Assembly (NCBI RefSeq): GCF_014203665.1
Contig: NZ_JACHJN010000016.1
Coordinates: 51,793 to 115,792 of the forward strand
DNA length: 64,000 nt
Direction: 5' to 3'
Source: Saccharothrix tamanrassetensis
Lineage (GTDB): Bacteria > Actinomycetota > Actinomycetes > Mycobacteriales > Pseudonocardiaceae
The notes under the pieces were generated by a model that saw only the letters and a list, made by a program, of their open reading frames with translations, was not told the origin of the DNA and did not search any database. The translations under genes were made by a program, and so were the position numbers. Every line of letters begins with the position of its first letter. The first letter of the stretch is position 1. Positions 46,652-56,200 of the stretch are shown here, one piece after another.

Positions 46652-47301
46652 TTCGAGTCGTCCTCGCGGAGGACGGTGTGTTGCTGAGAGCCGGGCTTGC
46701 CGGGCTGTTGGAGCGGTTCGGGTTCGAGGTGATCGCGCAGGTCGGTGACGCGGACGCGCTGACGACGGCGGTCGCGCGGACCCGGCCGGACCTTGTGGTC
46801 ACGGACATCCGCATGCCGCCGGGCTTCACCGACGAGGGACTGCGGGCCGCCGTGGCGCTGCGTCGGGCGGACCCGGGGCTGGCGGTCGTCGCGTTGAGCC
46901 AATACGTGGAACGCAGCTACGCCGCCGAGTTGTTGGACTCCGGCGACGGCGTGCGGGTCGGGTACCTGCTCAAGGACCGGATCGTCGATGTGGAGGACTT
47001 CGTCGCGACGCTGCGCCAGGTGGTGGCGGGCGGCACCGTGGTCGACCCGCAGGTGGTCCGCCAGCTTCTGGTCCGCAGGCGTGACCCGCTGGCCCGCCTG
47101 TCCGCCCGCGAGCACGAGGTGCTGGCCCTGGTCGCCGAGGGCCACTCGAACGCCGCGATCGCGGCCAGGCTGGTCGTCACCGAAGCGGCTGTCGGCAAGC
47201 ACGTGGGCAACATCCTGGCCAAGCTCGCCCTGCCGCCGACCGAGGACGGCAACAGGCGGGTGCTCGCCGTCCTGACCTACCTGCGCGCCACGACCTTCTG
47301 A
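46642..47301 (+). CDS. NarL/LuxR-type response regulator
   Basis: This 219-residue protein starts at GTG 46642 inside the kinase gene. The receiver domain has LIRVVLAEDGVLLRAGLAGL, the phospho-Asp in DLVVTDIRMPPG and the lysine in YLLKDRI. The C-terminal LuxR helix-turn-helix has LSAREHEVLALVAEGHSNAA then IAARLVVTEAAVGKHVGNIL. Co-translation with the kinase supports a two-component pair. Confidence 0.94.
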   Translation: MSLIRVVLAEDGVLLRAGLAGLLERFGFEVIAQVGDADALTTAVARTRPDLVVTDIRMPPGFTDEGLRAAVALRRADPGLAVVALSQYVERSYAAELLDSGDGVRVGYLLKDRIVDVEDFVATLRQVVAGGTVVDPQVVRQLLVRRRDPLARLSAREHEVLALVAEGHSNAAIAARLVVTEAAVGKHVGNILAKLALPPTEDGNRRVLAVLTYLRATTF

Positions 47302-47558
47302 TCGCCGGTCCCACCAGACTACCGCAAGTGGCCATTCAGGTTCATTTACCAGTGGCGCTGTCATGGTGCCACTTCGCCCACGACCATGTTTCATGTTGCA
47401 TCATGTGGGCTGAGTTGACCGACGACCTGGTCGAGCAGGCCTGTGAGCTTCCGCGACGCCGCACAGATCCTGTCCCGGACACTCGAGACCGACATCGAAC
47501 CACCCCCGGCCCGAAACACGCTCGTGTGGAGGGCCTCCCCACGGCACTTCTCCAACCA

Positions 47559-47583
47559 CAGGTTCGAATCCTGTCGTCCCGAC
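47559..47583 (+). repeat. tRNA-Pro-like 3' end fragment (attachment scar)
   Basis: This T arm and acceptor end (CAGGTTCGAATCCTGTC then GTCCCGAC) match the fragment at 9,194-9,218 with one base changed. The rest of the tRNA is missing. An integrase scrap follows 40 bp on, so this looks like an old attachment site. Confidence 0.55.
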
Positions 47584-47619
47584 GGCCAAGGGGTCCTCGC
47601 ATAGTCAGGAGACCACCAG

Positions 47620-47810
47620 CTGCAGCTACCTCCTGGCGGCGGCCCAACCGACCCGCTACCTGTCCGAGCACTCCCCGGACCCGGAATCCGACGAGGCGGC
47701 CGAGGACCCGTGCGAGGTCACCCGCGCCCACGTCGAGCACTTCCAGGCGTGCGTGATCGACACCCGCTCGGCGACCGCCCTCGACAAGCTCAAAGGGTTG
47801 CCGCTGAGGA
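47620..47810 (+). pseudogene. Tyrosine integrase relic, N-terminal domain
   Basis: One frame reads TRYLSEHSPDPESDEAAEDP then CEVTRAHVEHFQACVIDTRS and ATALDKLKGL, like the SAM-like core-binding domain of actinomycete integrases. No catalytic domain follows, and there is no start. It lies next to a tRNA-3' fragment. Confidence 0.6.
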
Positions 47811-48091
47811 CACGTGCTCTCGAAGGTCCGCGAGCTGTCACGATGGCCCACGAGCGGACGGGTGCCGGTTGAGGGTTGGAATGGCAGGTTTGGCGTGAAC
47901 AAAAGTTGACTGGTCGGTCGCTTTCTGTCCCTCTTGCGAGCTACACGTGGATGTCCACCGCACGGTGATGTTCCCGGGTCGCCGAATCCATAGGTTTGCC
48001 GTAGTCGCGACGTTGGGGGAGCGGACAGTGCGAAGAAGCCGTGGTGTGGTTGGTGGAGCGGTTTTAGGCCGTTGCCGTTCATTCGGCGTCG

Positions 48092-49372
48092 GTGACGATC
48101 CGGGCGTGCTCGACGTCCTGGGAGTCGGCTTCCGGGCGAGTGGTCGGGTGGTCGGGTGGTGCGGTCCGGCCGGCGGTGCTGACCGTGTCGTGTGACGAGG
48201 AGACGGACCGGGCGGTGTGCGGTGCGTTGGAGGCCCAGCTCGCCGGGGTGGCCGGGCAGTTGTTGCTGCGGAGCGAGGAATTGGTGGCGGCGCAGTTGCG
48301 AGTTGTCGGTGCGATCGGCTCGTACCGCGCTGTTCCGCCGTCGGAGGTCCGGCCGTCCGCGCACCGCAACGTCGTCCGGGTTGTGGCGGCGCTCCGCGGT
48401 GCGGAGCACCCGGCGGCTGGTGCGGTCGAGGAGGACGAGCAGGAGACCGGGCGGCGTCGGGCGTTGCAGGGCATACCCAGCGCGGACGTCCTGGTCGCCT
48501 ACCAGAGGGGCATCGCGTTGCTACGCGACGAGTTCCTTCGGGCAGCGCGGGCCGAGGGGCTCCCGGCCGACGCTGCGCTGCTCGGCGTCCAGCGGATCTG
48601 GCAGGTAGGCGACCGCTACAGCAACGACATCCTCGCCGGTCACCGCAAAACCGGGTTCGACCTCGTCCACCGCGAGGGGCAGCACCGCAGGATGCTGCTC
48701 ACCCGCCTGCTGGAGGGCACGATGACGACGGAACAGGTGGTCACGGCCGGGGTGGGCCTCGGGCTCGCCGCCGACCGGGACTACTGGGTCCTGCGGGCGC
48801 GGTCCGCCGGCAGCGATCCGGTGACGCTGACCAGGGTGCTGGAACGCGCGGTCGGCGCGCAGGACACGGTGCTGATAGGCGATTACCGCGGTGACGCGGC
48901 GGCCGTGCTGTCCCGGCCTGTCGCCGACGAGCCGGCGGGCGACATCACGGTGGGATTGGCGGGCCCAGCCGTGCTGTCCCGGTTGGGCGTCGCGTTCGCC
49001 GAGGCCACACGACTGCTGGAGGCGGCGATCAGGTTCGGCCGTGGCGGGGTCGTGGACCGCGGGCGGATGGCGCTGCGGCTGGCAGTGGCGGACGAGCGGG
49101 AGTTGGGGGAGTACCTGCACGCACGCTACGTCGAACTGGTGTCCGCGGAGAGCGCCACCGGTGAAGCACTGCTCGCCAGCGTCGAGACCTACTTGTCCCG
49201 GCGGCGGTCGATCCCCGAGGCCGCCGCCGCCCTGTCCGTCCACGTCAACACCCTGCGCTACCGGTTGGCACGCTTCGCCGCGCTGACCGGGGCGGACCTC
49301 CAGGACACGGAAACCGCGTTCGAGGTCTGGTGGGCCCTCCAGTACCGCAATTTGTGCGAATCTCCAATGTGA
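48092..49372 (+). CDS. PucR/CdaR-type transcriptional regulator
   Basis: This 426-residue protein ends in the PucR helix-turn-helix: SVETYLSRRRSIPEAAAALS then VHVNTLRYRLARFAALTGAD. A GGDEF-like central domain lies before it (GVGLGLAADRDYWVLRARSA). The start is uncertain: GTG 48092 is given, and GTG 48176 (VLTVSCDEETDRAVCG) would remove a low-quality stretch. Such regulators control catabolic or sporulation genes. The target here is unknown; the next gene encodes a secreted protein. Confidence 0.87.
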   Translation: MTIRACSTSWESASGRVVGWSGGAVRPAVLTVSCDEETDRAVCGALEAQLAGVAGQLLLRSEELVAAQLRVVGAIGSYRAVPPSEVRPSAHRNVVRVVAALRGAEHPAAGAVEEDEQETGRRRALQGIPSADVLVAYQRGIALLRDEFLRAARAEGLPADAALLGVQRIWQVGDRYSNDILAGHRKTGFDLVHREGQHRRMLLTRLLEGTMTTEQVVTAGVGLGLAADRDYWVLRARSAGSDPVTLTRVLERAVGAQDTVLIGDYRGDAAAVLSRPVADEPAGDITVGLAGPAVLSRLGVAFAEATRLLEAAIRFGRGGVVDRGRMALRLAVADERELGEYLHARYVELVSAESATGEALLASVETYLSRRRSIPEAAAALSVHVNTLRYRLARFAALTGADLQDTETAFEVWWALQYRNLCESPM

Positions 49373-49501
49373 AGTCGGCTGATATCGTACCGCCGCACGT
49401 TGCCCGCCCGTCGTGCCGGTTGTTATGGTTTTTTTATCGCCGGCGCACGACGCCGGAATTTGTTCTTCGAGAAGTGATACCTGTGCTGTGAAGGGGTTCA
49501 G

Positions 49502-49870
49502 TTGTCTCGAAAGGTCAGAAAGGCTGCGGTGACCGCGCTGGCGGCCGTCGCGATGACGGCTGCGGTTCCTGCCGGCTCGGCGTGGGCAGTCGGAGAAGTT
49601 CCGTGCAACAACAACGAGTTCGCGCGGGTCACCGTCCACTCCACCAACATGTCCAGTTACAACATGTGCTTCGCGAACGCCGGGAGCATCCGCATCTACG
49701 ACCGCAACGGGCACAGAGTCTGGGTCACCGAGATCCGGTCGGGGAACAACCGCGTCCAGTGGTTCGGGGACGGGCAGTGGCAGCCGGCGTCGCCGATCGG
49801 GAAGTGGACTACGTTCACCTGGCCGAACCACCCCGGCGGGGTGAGGCTGGAAGAGTTCCGGATCCTCTGA
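49502..49870 (+). CDS. Secreted beta/gamma-crystallin-like small protein
   Basis: This 122-residue protein starts at TTG 49502 (GAAGGGG upstream). A signal peptide (VTALAAVAMTAAVPAGSAWA) precedes a mature domain with VPCNNNEFARVTVHSTNMSS, NMCFANAGSIRIYDRNGHRV and EIRSGNNRVQWFGDG. It resembles single-domain crystallin-fold proteins of Streptomyces, such as killer-toxin-like SKLP. Two cysteines should pair. It may bind calcium or act against competitors; this is inferred. A strong hairpin follows it. Confidence 0.72.
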   Translation: MSRKVRKAAVTALAAVAMTAAVPAGSAWAVGEVPCNNNEFARVTVHSTNMSSYNMCFANAGSIRIYDRNGHRVWVTEIRSGNNRVQWFGDGQWQPASPIGKWTTFTWPNHPGGVRLEEFRIL

Positions 49871-49887
49871 GCCGGCTCTGGCACGCT

Positions 49888-49932
49888 GCCCCGTCGTGCT
49901 CGACCCCGCACCGCGGTCGAGCACGACGGGGC
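49888..49932 (+). terminator. Strong hairpin terminator
   Basis: Perfect 18-bp inverted repeat (GCCCCGTCGTGCTCGACC and its complement) with a 9-nt loop, 18 bp after the crystallin-like gene. Confidence 0.85.
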
Positions 49933-50278
49933 CACGTGTCGGCGGCCAGTTCGGTCAGCGCATCGTCTGCTCACGGGCGAGGGCGTCGACCGTGAGCACG
50001 TGGATGGCGGGATGCGCGGTGGAAGCCGCAGACCAACGGCCGTCCCGTCGGCGCAGAGGGGCGCAGTCTCCGGCACAGCAGCGCCGCCACCTCGCGCCGC
50101 CGGTCGTCGCCCACCGGGCGCCGGGGTGGGCGCGTCGCCTTCGCCCGGCTGCGCGGCCTCGCGCCGATCTCCGCGATCATCGTGCTCCCGGTAGTCGGTG
50201 GCCTGGTCAGCGCGGTGTCTCTCCAGGTCGACAACCTGGTCAACGCGCTTCAGATGATGTCGAGGGCGCTCTGCTGGT
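49933..50278. other. Spacer without a supported gene
   Basis: About 350 bp. A + strand stretch (RLRGLAPISAIIVLPVVGGL) is hydrophobic and protein-like but has no start. No known family. Confidence 0.35.
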
Positions 50279-50425
50279 CTAGGTCCAGACCTTGGTGCTG
50301 GTCGTCAGGGAGATGAACTTGTCCCTGGGGTCCAGGGTCGGCCTCGTGCCTGGCACCGCGGAGTGGCCGACCGTGCCGGTCGGCGCGGGCCACGGGCTCG
50401 GCTTCACCACGTCGGCCGCGCCCTG
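50279..50425 (-). pseudogene. C-terminal scrap of an unknown protein
   Basis: The reverse strand reads ADVVKPSPWPAPTGTVGHSA then VPGTRPTLDPRDKFISLTTS then TKVWT and a stop, all in one frame. Upstream the frame breaks (KVTVKVYPLPWP lies in another). It looks like the end of a lost gene. Confidence 0.35.
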
Positions 50426-50559
50426 TCCGCGATCCGCGGCAACATCGACGCGGCCAGGGCAGCGGGTACACCTTCACCGTGACCTTGTGCCGTAGCGCCG
50501 TTGATCCCACGACCTCGAGTACCGCCGCTGCGAACCGGTCCTTCCCGGACGATGCTGGA

Positions 50560-50835
50560 GTGGTGGAGGACCGTTACGTGGTGATCAACGGCCGGCGGTG
50601 GCGAGGCACCGATCCGGCGATCCCGGAGGAGACGGCCGCGCGGCTGCGCAAGGCCCTAATGTCGGCACGGCGCGATGTCGGCGCGGCACTGCGCGCCGGT
50701 GACGAGGTGGCGGAGGCCCAGGCCCGCCGCCGGGTCCACGCGGCGAAGGTGGCACTGGGCGAGCGCGGGACGCCGTGGTGGGAACAGACCGCCGAGGAAC
50801 GCCGGCAACGCTGGGAGTCGGCAATGGACCTTTGA
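50560..50835 (+). CDS. Conserved actinobacterial small protein
   Basis: This 91-residue protein starts at GTG 50560 or 50563. The pattern YVVINGRRWRGTDPAIPEET, AAKVALGERGTPWWE and RRQRWESAMD is one I know from actinobacterial proteins often labelled biopolymer transporter Tol; its function is unknown. It is soluble and helical. No operon partner is seen. Confidence 0.75.
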   Translation: MVEDRYVVINGRRWRGTDPAIPEETAARLRKALMSARRDVGAALRAGDEVAEAQARRRVHAAKVALGERGTPWWEQTAEERRQRWESAMDL

Positions 50836-50839
50836 CGTT

Positions 50840-50884
50840 GCGGCTTGCGCACCGGTCATGACGCGGCTTGCGCACCGGTCATGA
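50840..50884. repeat. Two 22-bp tandem repeats
   Basis: GCGGCTTGCGCACCGGTCAT followed by GA occurs at 50,840-50,861 and again at 50,863-50,884, a 23-bp period. It begins 5 bp after the preceding stop codon. Its role is unknown. Confidence 0.8.
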
Positions 50885-50994
50885 ATTCGACTGAATCGCA
50901 CCTCAGGGCAGCTTCAGCGGCGCGCGGGGTCCGGTCGCCAGGCGTCGGCATGGGAAGCTGTCACCCGGTTGAAGCAGCCGTTGGGGTAGTTGTC

Positions 50995-51063
50995 ATGGGT
51001 ATGACGCTGTCGTTCACAAGGGTCACGCCGGAGGAGCCGGACCGGGCGTTCGGATGGCCTTGA
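50995..51063 (+). pseudogene. DUF1877-like 5' fragment
   Basis: The frame reads MGMTLSFTRVTPEEPDRAFG then WP and a stop. This is the characteristic start of DUF1877 (YfbM-like) proteins, which normally run to about 160 residues. Only the first 22 remain. Confidence 0.6.
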
Positions 51064-51318
51064 CCTTCACAGTGGAGTGGTCGTAGTCGTGATCCAACTC
51101 GGCTGTAGCCTCCGGGCTTCTCGACCGTGTGGGGCTCGTTGCTGCCGTCGTGGTGCAGTCGGCTTCCGCGTTGCTCGGGTGGCCGGGGCCTCGATGACGG
51201 ACTCGCGCTTGGCGCTCGCTCGTGCCGACGGGGAACCGCAGCGGATGCCGCTGGGTTTGAGCCGGCCGCTCCCGTGGTACCGACCAAGACCATTGTTGTC
51301 CCGTTTCGGAGGGTGTTC

Positions 51319-51708
51319 ATGCAGATCCAGGTCAACACCGACCACAGCATCCACGGTGGGGAACGACTGGCCGCCTATGTGACCACCGACCTGGAGAGCG
51401 GCCTGTCCCGGTTCAGCGGGTGGTTGACCCGGGTGGAGGTGCACCTCAGCGAGGACGGGGGTGGCAAGCCGGAAGACAAGAAGTGTGTCATCGAGGCGCG
51501 GCCTGGGGGTAGGCAGCCGGTCGCGGTCACCCACCACGCGACCACCGTGGACGACGCGTACGCCGGGGCGGCGCACAAGTTGGCGAGGGTGTTGGATTCC
51601 CGGTACAGCCGCGCCCATGACCACAAGGGCAGTGACAGCATCCGTCACATGCCCGCTCCGGAAGACCCGGAACAGGTCGGCGCGATCGAGGCCGAGCCTC
51701 AGAGCTGA
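51319..51708 (+). CDS. Ribosome hibernation factor-like protein (HPF/RaiA family)
   Basis: This 129-residue protein starts at ATG 51319 behind CGGAGGG (MQIQVNTDHSIHGGERLAAY). SRFSGWLTRVEVHLSEDGGG, CVIEARPGGRQPVAVTHHAT and ARVLDSRYSRAHDHKGSD match the short S30AE/HPF fold. Members bind the small ribosomal subunit during stress. It lies 285 bp upstream of the polyphosphate kinase gene on the same strand. Confidence 0.82.
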   Translation: MQIQVNTDHSIHGGERLAAYVTTDLESGLSRFSGWLTRVEVHLSEDGGGKPEDKKCVIEARPGGRQPVAVTHHATTVDDAYAGAAHKLARVLDSRYSRAHDHKGSDSIRHMPAPEDPEQVGAIEAEPQS

Positions 51709-51993
51709 TCAAGGCGGCCGGGAATCCCGAGCGACCTGACCGGCGACAACCTTCCTCGAGACCGGTATTGCCTCTGCGCGGCACTCTGTTCAGCCTCGAC
51801 GCCCGCCACCACGTCCTCTGCACCCGCGGCAGCGTCCCCTTCTACGGCACCGGTCCCGGCATGTACATCCCCACACCACTGCCCTGCCGCATGATCGAGA
51901 TCGGGCCCGGCGCCGGCGCGAGGGCGCCATGCCTTCTACATGTGAAGCGAAATGTCGGTTTACTCCCGGTTCGGGCGGGGGTACTTGCGGGTC

Positions 51994-52980
51994 ATGATGG
52001 CCGAGCCTGATCTCTTCTCCGCGGCCGAGGTGTTCCCCGAGCTGTCCGGCGAGATCAAAGTCCGCTTCCCCGAGGGGGAGGAGCCGGTGCTGCTGCGCCC
52101 GGACGGGACCGAGGTCGACACGTGGCGCGAGAACTACCCGTTCGCCGAGCGGCTGGGCCGGGTGGAGTACGCGCGGGCGAAGCGGTTGTTGCAGATCGAG
52201 ATGCTCAAGCTGCAGTACTGGGTCCAGGACACCGGTTCGCGGGTGGTCGTCGTGTTCGAGGGCCGGGACGCGGCGGGCAAGGGCGGGACGATCCGGCGCT
52301 TCACGGAGAACCTGGACCCGCGCGGTGCCCGGGTGGTCGCGCTGGGCACCCCGACCGAGCGCGAACGGGGGCAGTGGTACTTCCAGCGCTACGTGGAGCA
52401 CCTGCCCACTGCGGGGGAGATGGTGCTGTTCGACCGGTCCTGGTACAACCGCGCGGGCGTGGAGCGGGTGATGGGCTACTGCGACGACGGGCAGTACGAG
52501 CGCTTCCTGCGGCAGGCGCCGGAGTTCGAGCGGATGCTGGTCGACGACGGCGTCGTCCTGGTGAAGCTGTGGTTCTCGGTGTCGCGGGCCGAGCAGCGCA
52601 CCCGCTTCATCATCCGCCAGGTCGACCCGGTCCGGCGTTGGAAGCTCAGCGCCAACGACCTGGCCTCGCTGGACCGCTGGGACGACTACACCCAGGCCAA
52701 GGTGGCGATGTTCCGGGCCACCGACACCGCCGAGGCCCCGTGGACGGTGGTCAAGAGCAACGACAAGCGCCGCTCGCGCCTCGAGGCGATGCGCAGCGTG
52801 CTGGCCCGTCTTGACTACGCCGACCGCGACCTCGAGGTCGTCGGCGAACCGGACGGGCGCATCGTCGGCGCCGCGAACACCCTGCTCGAAGAGGGCGAGG
52901 ACGAAACCTCGCTCAGCCCGACACCCATTGCCGCGGACATGACCCACGAACCCGGTCTGCACCCCGACGAACCCGCGTGA
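51994..52980 (+). CDS. ppk2: Polyphosphate kinase 2
   Basis: This 328-residue protein (ATG 51994; a longer frame begins at 51952) shows the PPK2 motifs: Walker A VVVFEGRDAAGKGGTIRRFT, Walker B EMVLFDRSWYNRAGVERVMG and the lid RRWKLSANDLASLDRWDDY. The enzyme moves phosphate between polyphosphate and nucleotides (GDP or ADP to the triphosphates). The class, mono- or di-phosphate user, is not read from the motifs. It may act together with the hibernation factor in starvation. Confidence 0.93.
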   Translation: MMAEPDLFSAAEVFPELSGEIKVRFPEGEEPVLLRPDGTEVDTWRENYPFAERLGRVEYARAKRLLQIEMLKLQYWVQDTGSRVVVVFEGRDAAGKGGTIRRFTENLDPRGARVVALGTPTERERGQWYFQRYVEHLPTAGEMVLFDRSWYNRAGVERVMGYCDDGQYERFLRQAPEFERMLVDDGVVLVKLWFSVSRAEQRTRFIIRQVDPVRRWKLSANDLASLDRWDDYTQAKVAMFRATDTAEAPWTVVKSNDKRRSRLEAMRSVLARLDYADRDLEVVGEPDGRIVGAANTLLEEGEDETSLSPTPIAADMTHEPGLHPDEPA

Positions 52981-52983
52981 GCG

Positions 52984-53136
52984 CTACCGCGCCGAAGGAG
53001 TGATCAACAGCGTCAGGCTGGTGGCCGCGTTCTCCAGCCCGTAGCGGGCGACGAACCCCTGCCAACGGCCGGTCGTTTCCAAGTCGTAGGAGCGCGGTAC
53101 CGCCCGGTCGAACCCGATGCCGCGCAAGGGCAAAGC
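52984..53136 (-). pseudogene. C-terminal fragment of an unknown protein
   Basis: The reverse strand reads RGIGFDRAVPRSYDLETTGR then WQGFVARYGLENAATSLTLL then ITPSAR and a stop. It lies just downstream of the leftward TIR-STAND gene but in no continuous frame with a start. The family is not recognised. Confidence 0.35.
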
Positions 53137-53224
53137 CCGGCGGCCCGGTCGGATTACCACGTCGCTTGCGCGGACGGGTCCGAGGAGGGCTCGTCGTTTC
53201 GGTCGTCACGTCGCGAGACATCGG

Positions 53225-56200
53225 TCAGTCGGCGCATCTGTCCCTCCGGTAGCCCGGCTCGGTCCCGACGTACCTGCGCCATTCGTCAATGGTGAGGCCG
53301 CGTCCGGCACGTTCACATGCTCGGTCTACCGCGTGGTCGCGAAGGTCGTTGAATTTCGTCAGGTCCCACAGCACTACCGAGCGGTCCGCGCCTCCTGTGG
53401 CCAGCCTTGGCCTACCGTCGTGGAACGCGACGGTGTTCACCGCTTTGCGGTGGAATTTGAGGGCGGTGCCCAGGGTGTGGGGTCGCGTGGGATCGGAAGT
53501 GTTCCACAGGGTGATGGTCCCTTCCTCGCTGGCTGCGGCCAGAGTGCGGCCGGTGGCGTCAAAAGCCACCGACTCGACGGTGTTGGGCCACCAGGCAAGG
53601 TCGTCGGCGGAGTTGATGTGACCTGTCGGGGCACGGCCGAGTTCACGTGTCTGGTTGGGGTCGGACACGTCCCACAGGACGACTGCGCCGTTCCACCCTC
53701 CAGTGGCCAGCGTGTCGCCGAAAGCCAAGCTGGTCACGAGCCCTGAGTAGGACTTGAAAGGAGGACCGAGCTGACGGAACGCTGTCGGGTCGGTGACGTC
53801 CCACAGGAACAAGACCCCGCTGGCGTCCGCGGATGCCAAAGTGCGGCTGTCGGGCTTGAAGGCGATGGCGTTGATGAAGTTCGCGTGGCCGCGCAGCGGT
53901 GGACTGAGCTGACGTGGTGTTGCGGGTGTTGTCACGTCCCACACGACGATGGAGTGGTTTCCGGCGACGGACTCGGGGGCGTCCGCTCCGGCTGTGGCCA
54001 GCAGATCGCCATCCGGGCTGAACGCCAGGTTGCCCACTGACCATCGGTGACCGGCGAGTGGCGCGCCGAGCCGTTCGGGCCGGGCGGCCTCGGTCACGTC
54101 CCACAGTATGACGCTGTTGTCTCTACTGGCCGTGACGAGTGTGTTCCCGTCCGGGCTGAACGCGAGGGAGACCACTGCGCCGGTGAAGTCGGTCAGCCGG
54201 GCTGACCGCCGAGGTCGGGAGGGGATTGCCACGTCCCAGAGCACCACTGTTTTGTCGCTGCTCGCCGTGGCCAGGAGCGATCCGCTGCGGTTGAACGCGA
54301 CCGTGTTCACCGCGCCCGCGTGGCCGTCAAGTGGCTCGACGGCATTGGCGATGTCCCACAAGATCACGCTGTCATCCCAACTGGACGTCGCCAGGGTGTG
54401 GCCATCGGACGCGAAGGCGATGTCGGACACGACGTTGGTGTGGCCCACCAACGGCTCGCCGAGCTGCCGGGGCAGGGATGGGTCCGTCACGTCCCACAGG
54501 ACCACTGTCGTGTCCATGCTTCCCGTGGCGAGGGTGCGGGCGTCAGGGCTGAACGTGATGGCGTCGATCGCATGTTCGTGTGCCGTCACCGGTGGACTCC
54601 ATTGCCGTGGTGCGCTGGGATCGGCGAGGTCCCACAAGATGACCGTCTGGTCGATGCCTCCCGTTGCCAGGGTGCGTCCGGTTGGCGCGAAGGTTGCCGA
54701 GGTCACGCGGGCGCCCTTGTGGGCGGTCAACGTCTTGATCGCTTCGGCTCGCGTGGGGTCGGTGGTGTCCCAGAGGATCACGGTGCCGTCCCGGCCACCG
54801 GTCGCGAGGAGCCGGCCATCGGCGCTGAATGACGCCGTCTCCACACCATTGGTGTGTCCGACAAGCGTTTTCAGCGGTTTCGGGTGGTCGGGCTCGTTCA
54901 CGTCCCACAGGACGACGGTCTTGTCGTGGCTTGCGGTGGCGAGGACGCGACCGTCGGGGCGAAACGCCACCGCATTGACCGAGCCCTCGTGGACGTCGAG
55001 GGGGGCGGTGCGGGGGCGTGGTGTGGTTGGGTCTCCGGTGTCCCACAGCCTCACGGTGTGATCGGCACTCGCAGTGGCGAGAGTGTTGCCGTCCGGGCTG
55101 AACGCAGTTTGCCGGACCGGCTGCCGGTGACCATCCAGCGGCGGAGCCAGCGGGCGGACCTCAGGGACGCTGCCGACGTCCCACAGCGCAACGGTGTTCT
55201 CGTTTGCACTGACGCCCATTGCCAGAGTCGAAGTGTTGTGGCGGAACTCCACATCCACGACAGGACCCTTGAATCCGGTGATCCGTCTCGTGTAGCTCGT
55301 TCTCGCCAGCGTGTCGACAAGGCTTTCGTTGACCTCGTCGTCGGGATTCAGGCTATGAGCGGCTATGCCGAGTCGCAACGCCAACTCCGGCGAGGTGTTC
55401 CTCGCGACTTCGGCCTGGGCCACCAACCTGCGTGCCGTCGCGATGTCACGTTGCAGCTTCGCTTGCTGATCCCGCAACACCGCCGTCGTGACCGCGACCA
55501 CGACGATGGTCGAAACCAACACCAGCGCTGTCCAACGACTTCTGCGCCTGCGTCGCTCGTGCCGCGTGCGCACTCTGACCCGGTCGAGGCAGGTGAGGAG
55601 GAAGTTCTGGGCATTCCAGGTGAGGCCGGCGACGTGTGGGCTGCCGCTGAGGTCACCGGCATCAAGGGACAGTCTGTCCAGCGTTGCGGTGAACCTCTTC
55701 CCCTCATCCCAGAGGAAGTGGTCGGCACGGCCTGCGTAGATCCACTCCTCGGCGGCGCGCTCGACCGACCGGATGGTGTGCAGCACAACGGTGTGTTCGG
55801 AGATCGCCTCGTCCAACGGCGGCCAAGCGGTGAGCAGAGCCTCGTGCGCGACGGCGATCCAGGTGCCGTTGCGGTCACGGGTCGTCGTCAGGAGCCGGTG
55901 GTCCACGAACGCGTCCATCGCGGTGCGCGTCGCGTCGGGAAGACCGGAGTAGTCGACCCGACGACGGGTACGCCGGCCTGTGTCGTCCAAAGCGGTCAGC
56001 CATACCAGTGCACTCAACACTTGACGCTCGTCCAAGCCGCTGTGCGCCACGGCGGCGCGGTGGGCGGCGTCCGCGCGCTGCGACAGGGCGCCGCGCACTC
56101 CGCCGAGGCCGGCGTACCGCTCGGCCGAGATGGTGTCACCGCGGGACAGCCCGTCGGCCAACTGCTGGAGGGTGAAAGCCAGTAGCGGCAGAGCCTCCCC

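Noticed and set aside
52122..52814. Rightward Gly/Arg/Ala-rich frame of 230 residues
   Set aside because: It is the +2 shadow of ppk2, which explains the whole segment.
53289..56185. Several long rightward frames over the WD40 gene
   Set aside because: They mirror the regular WD40 repeat on the other strand.
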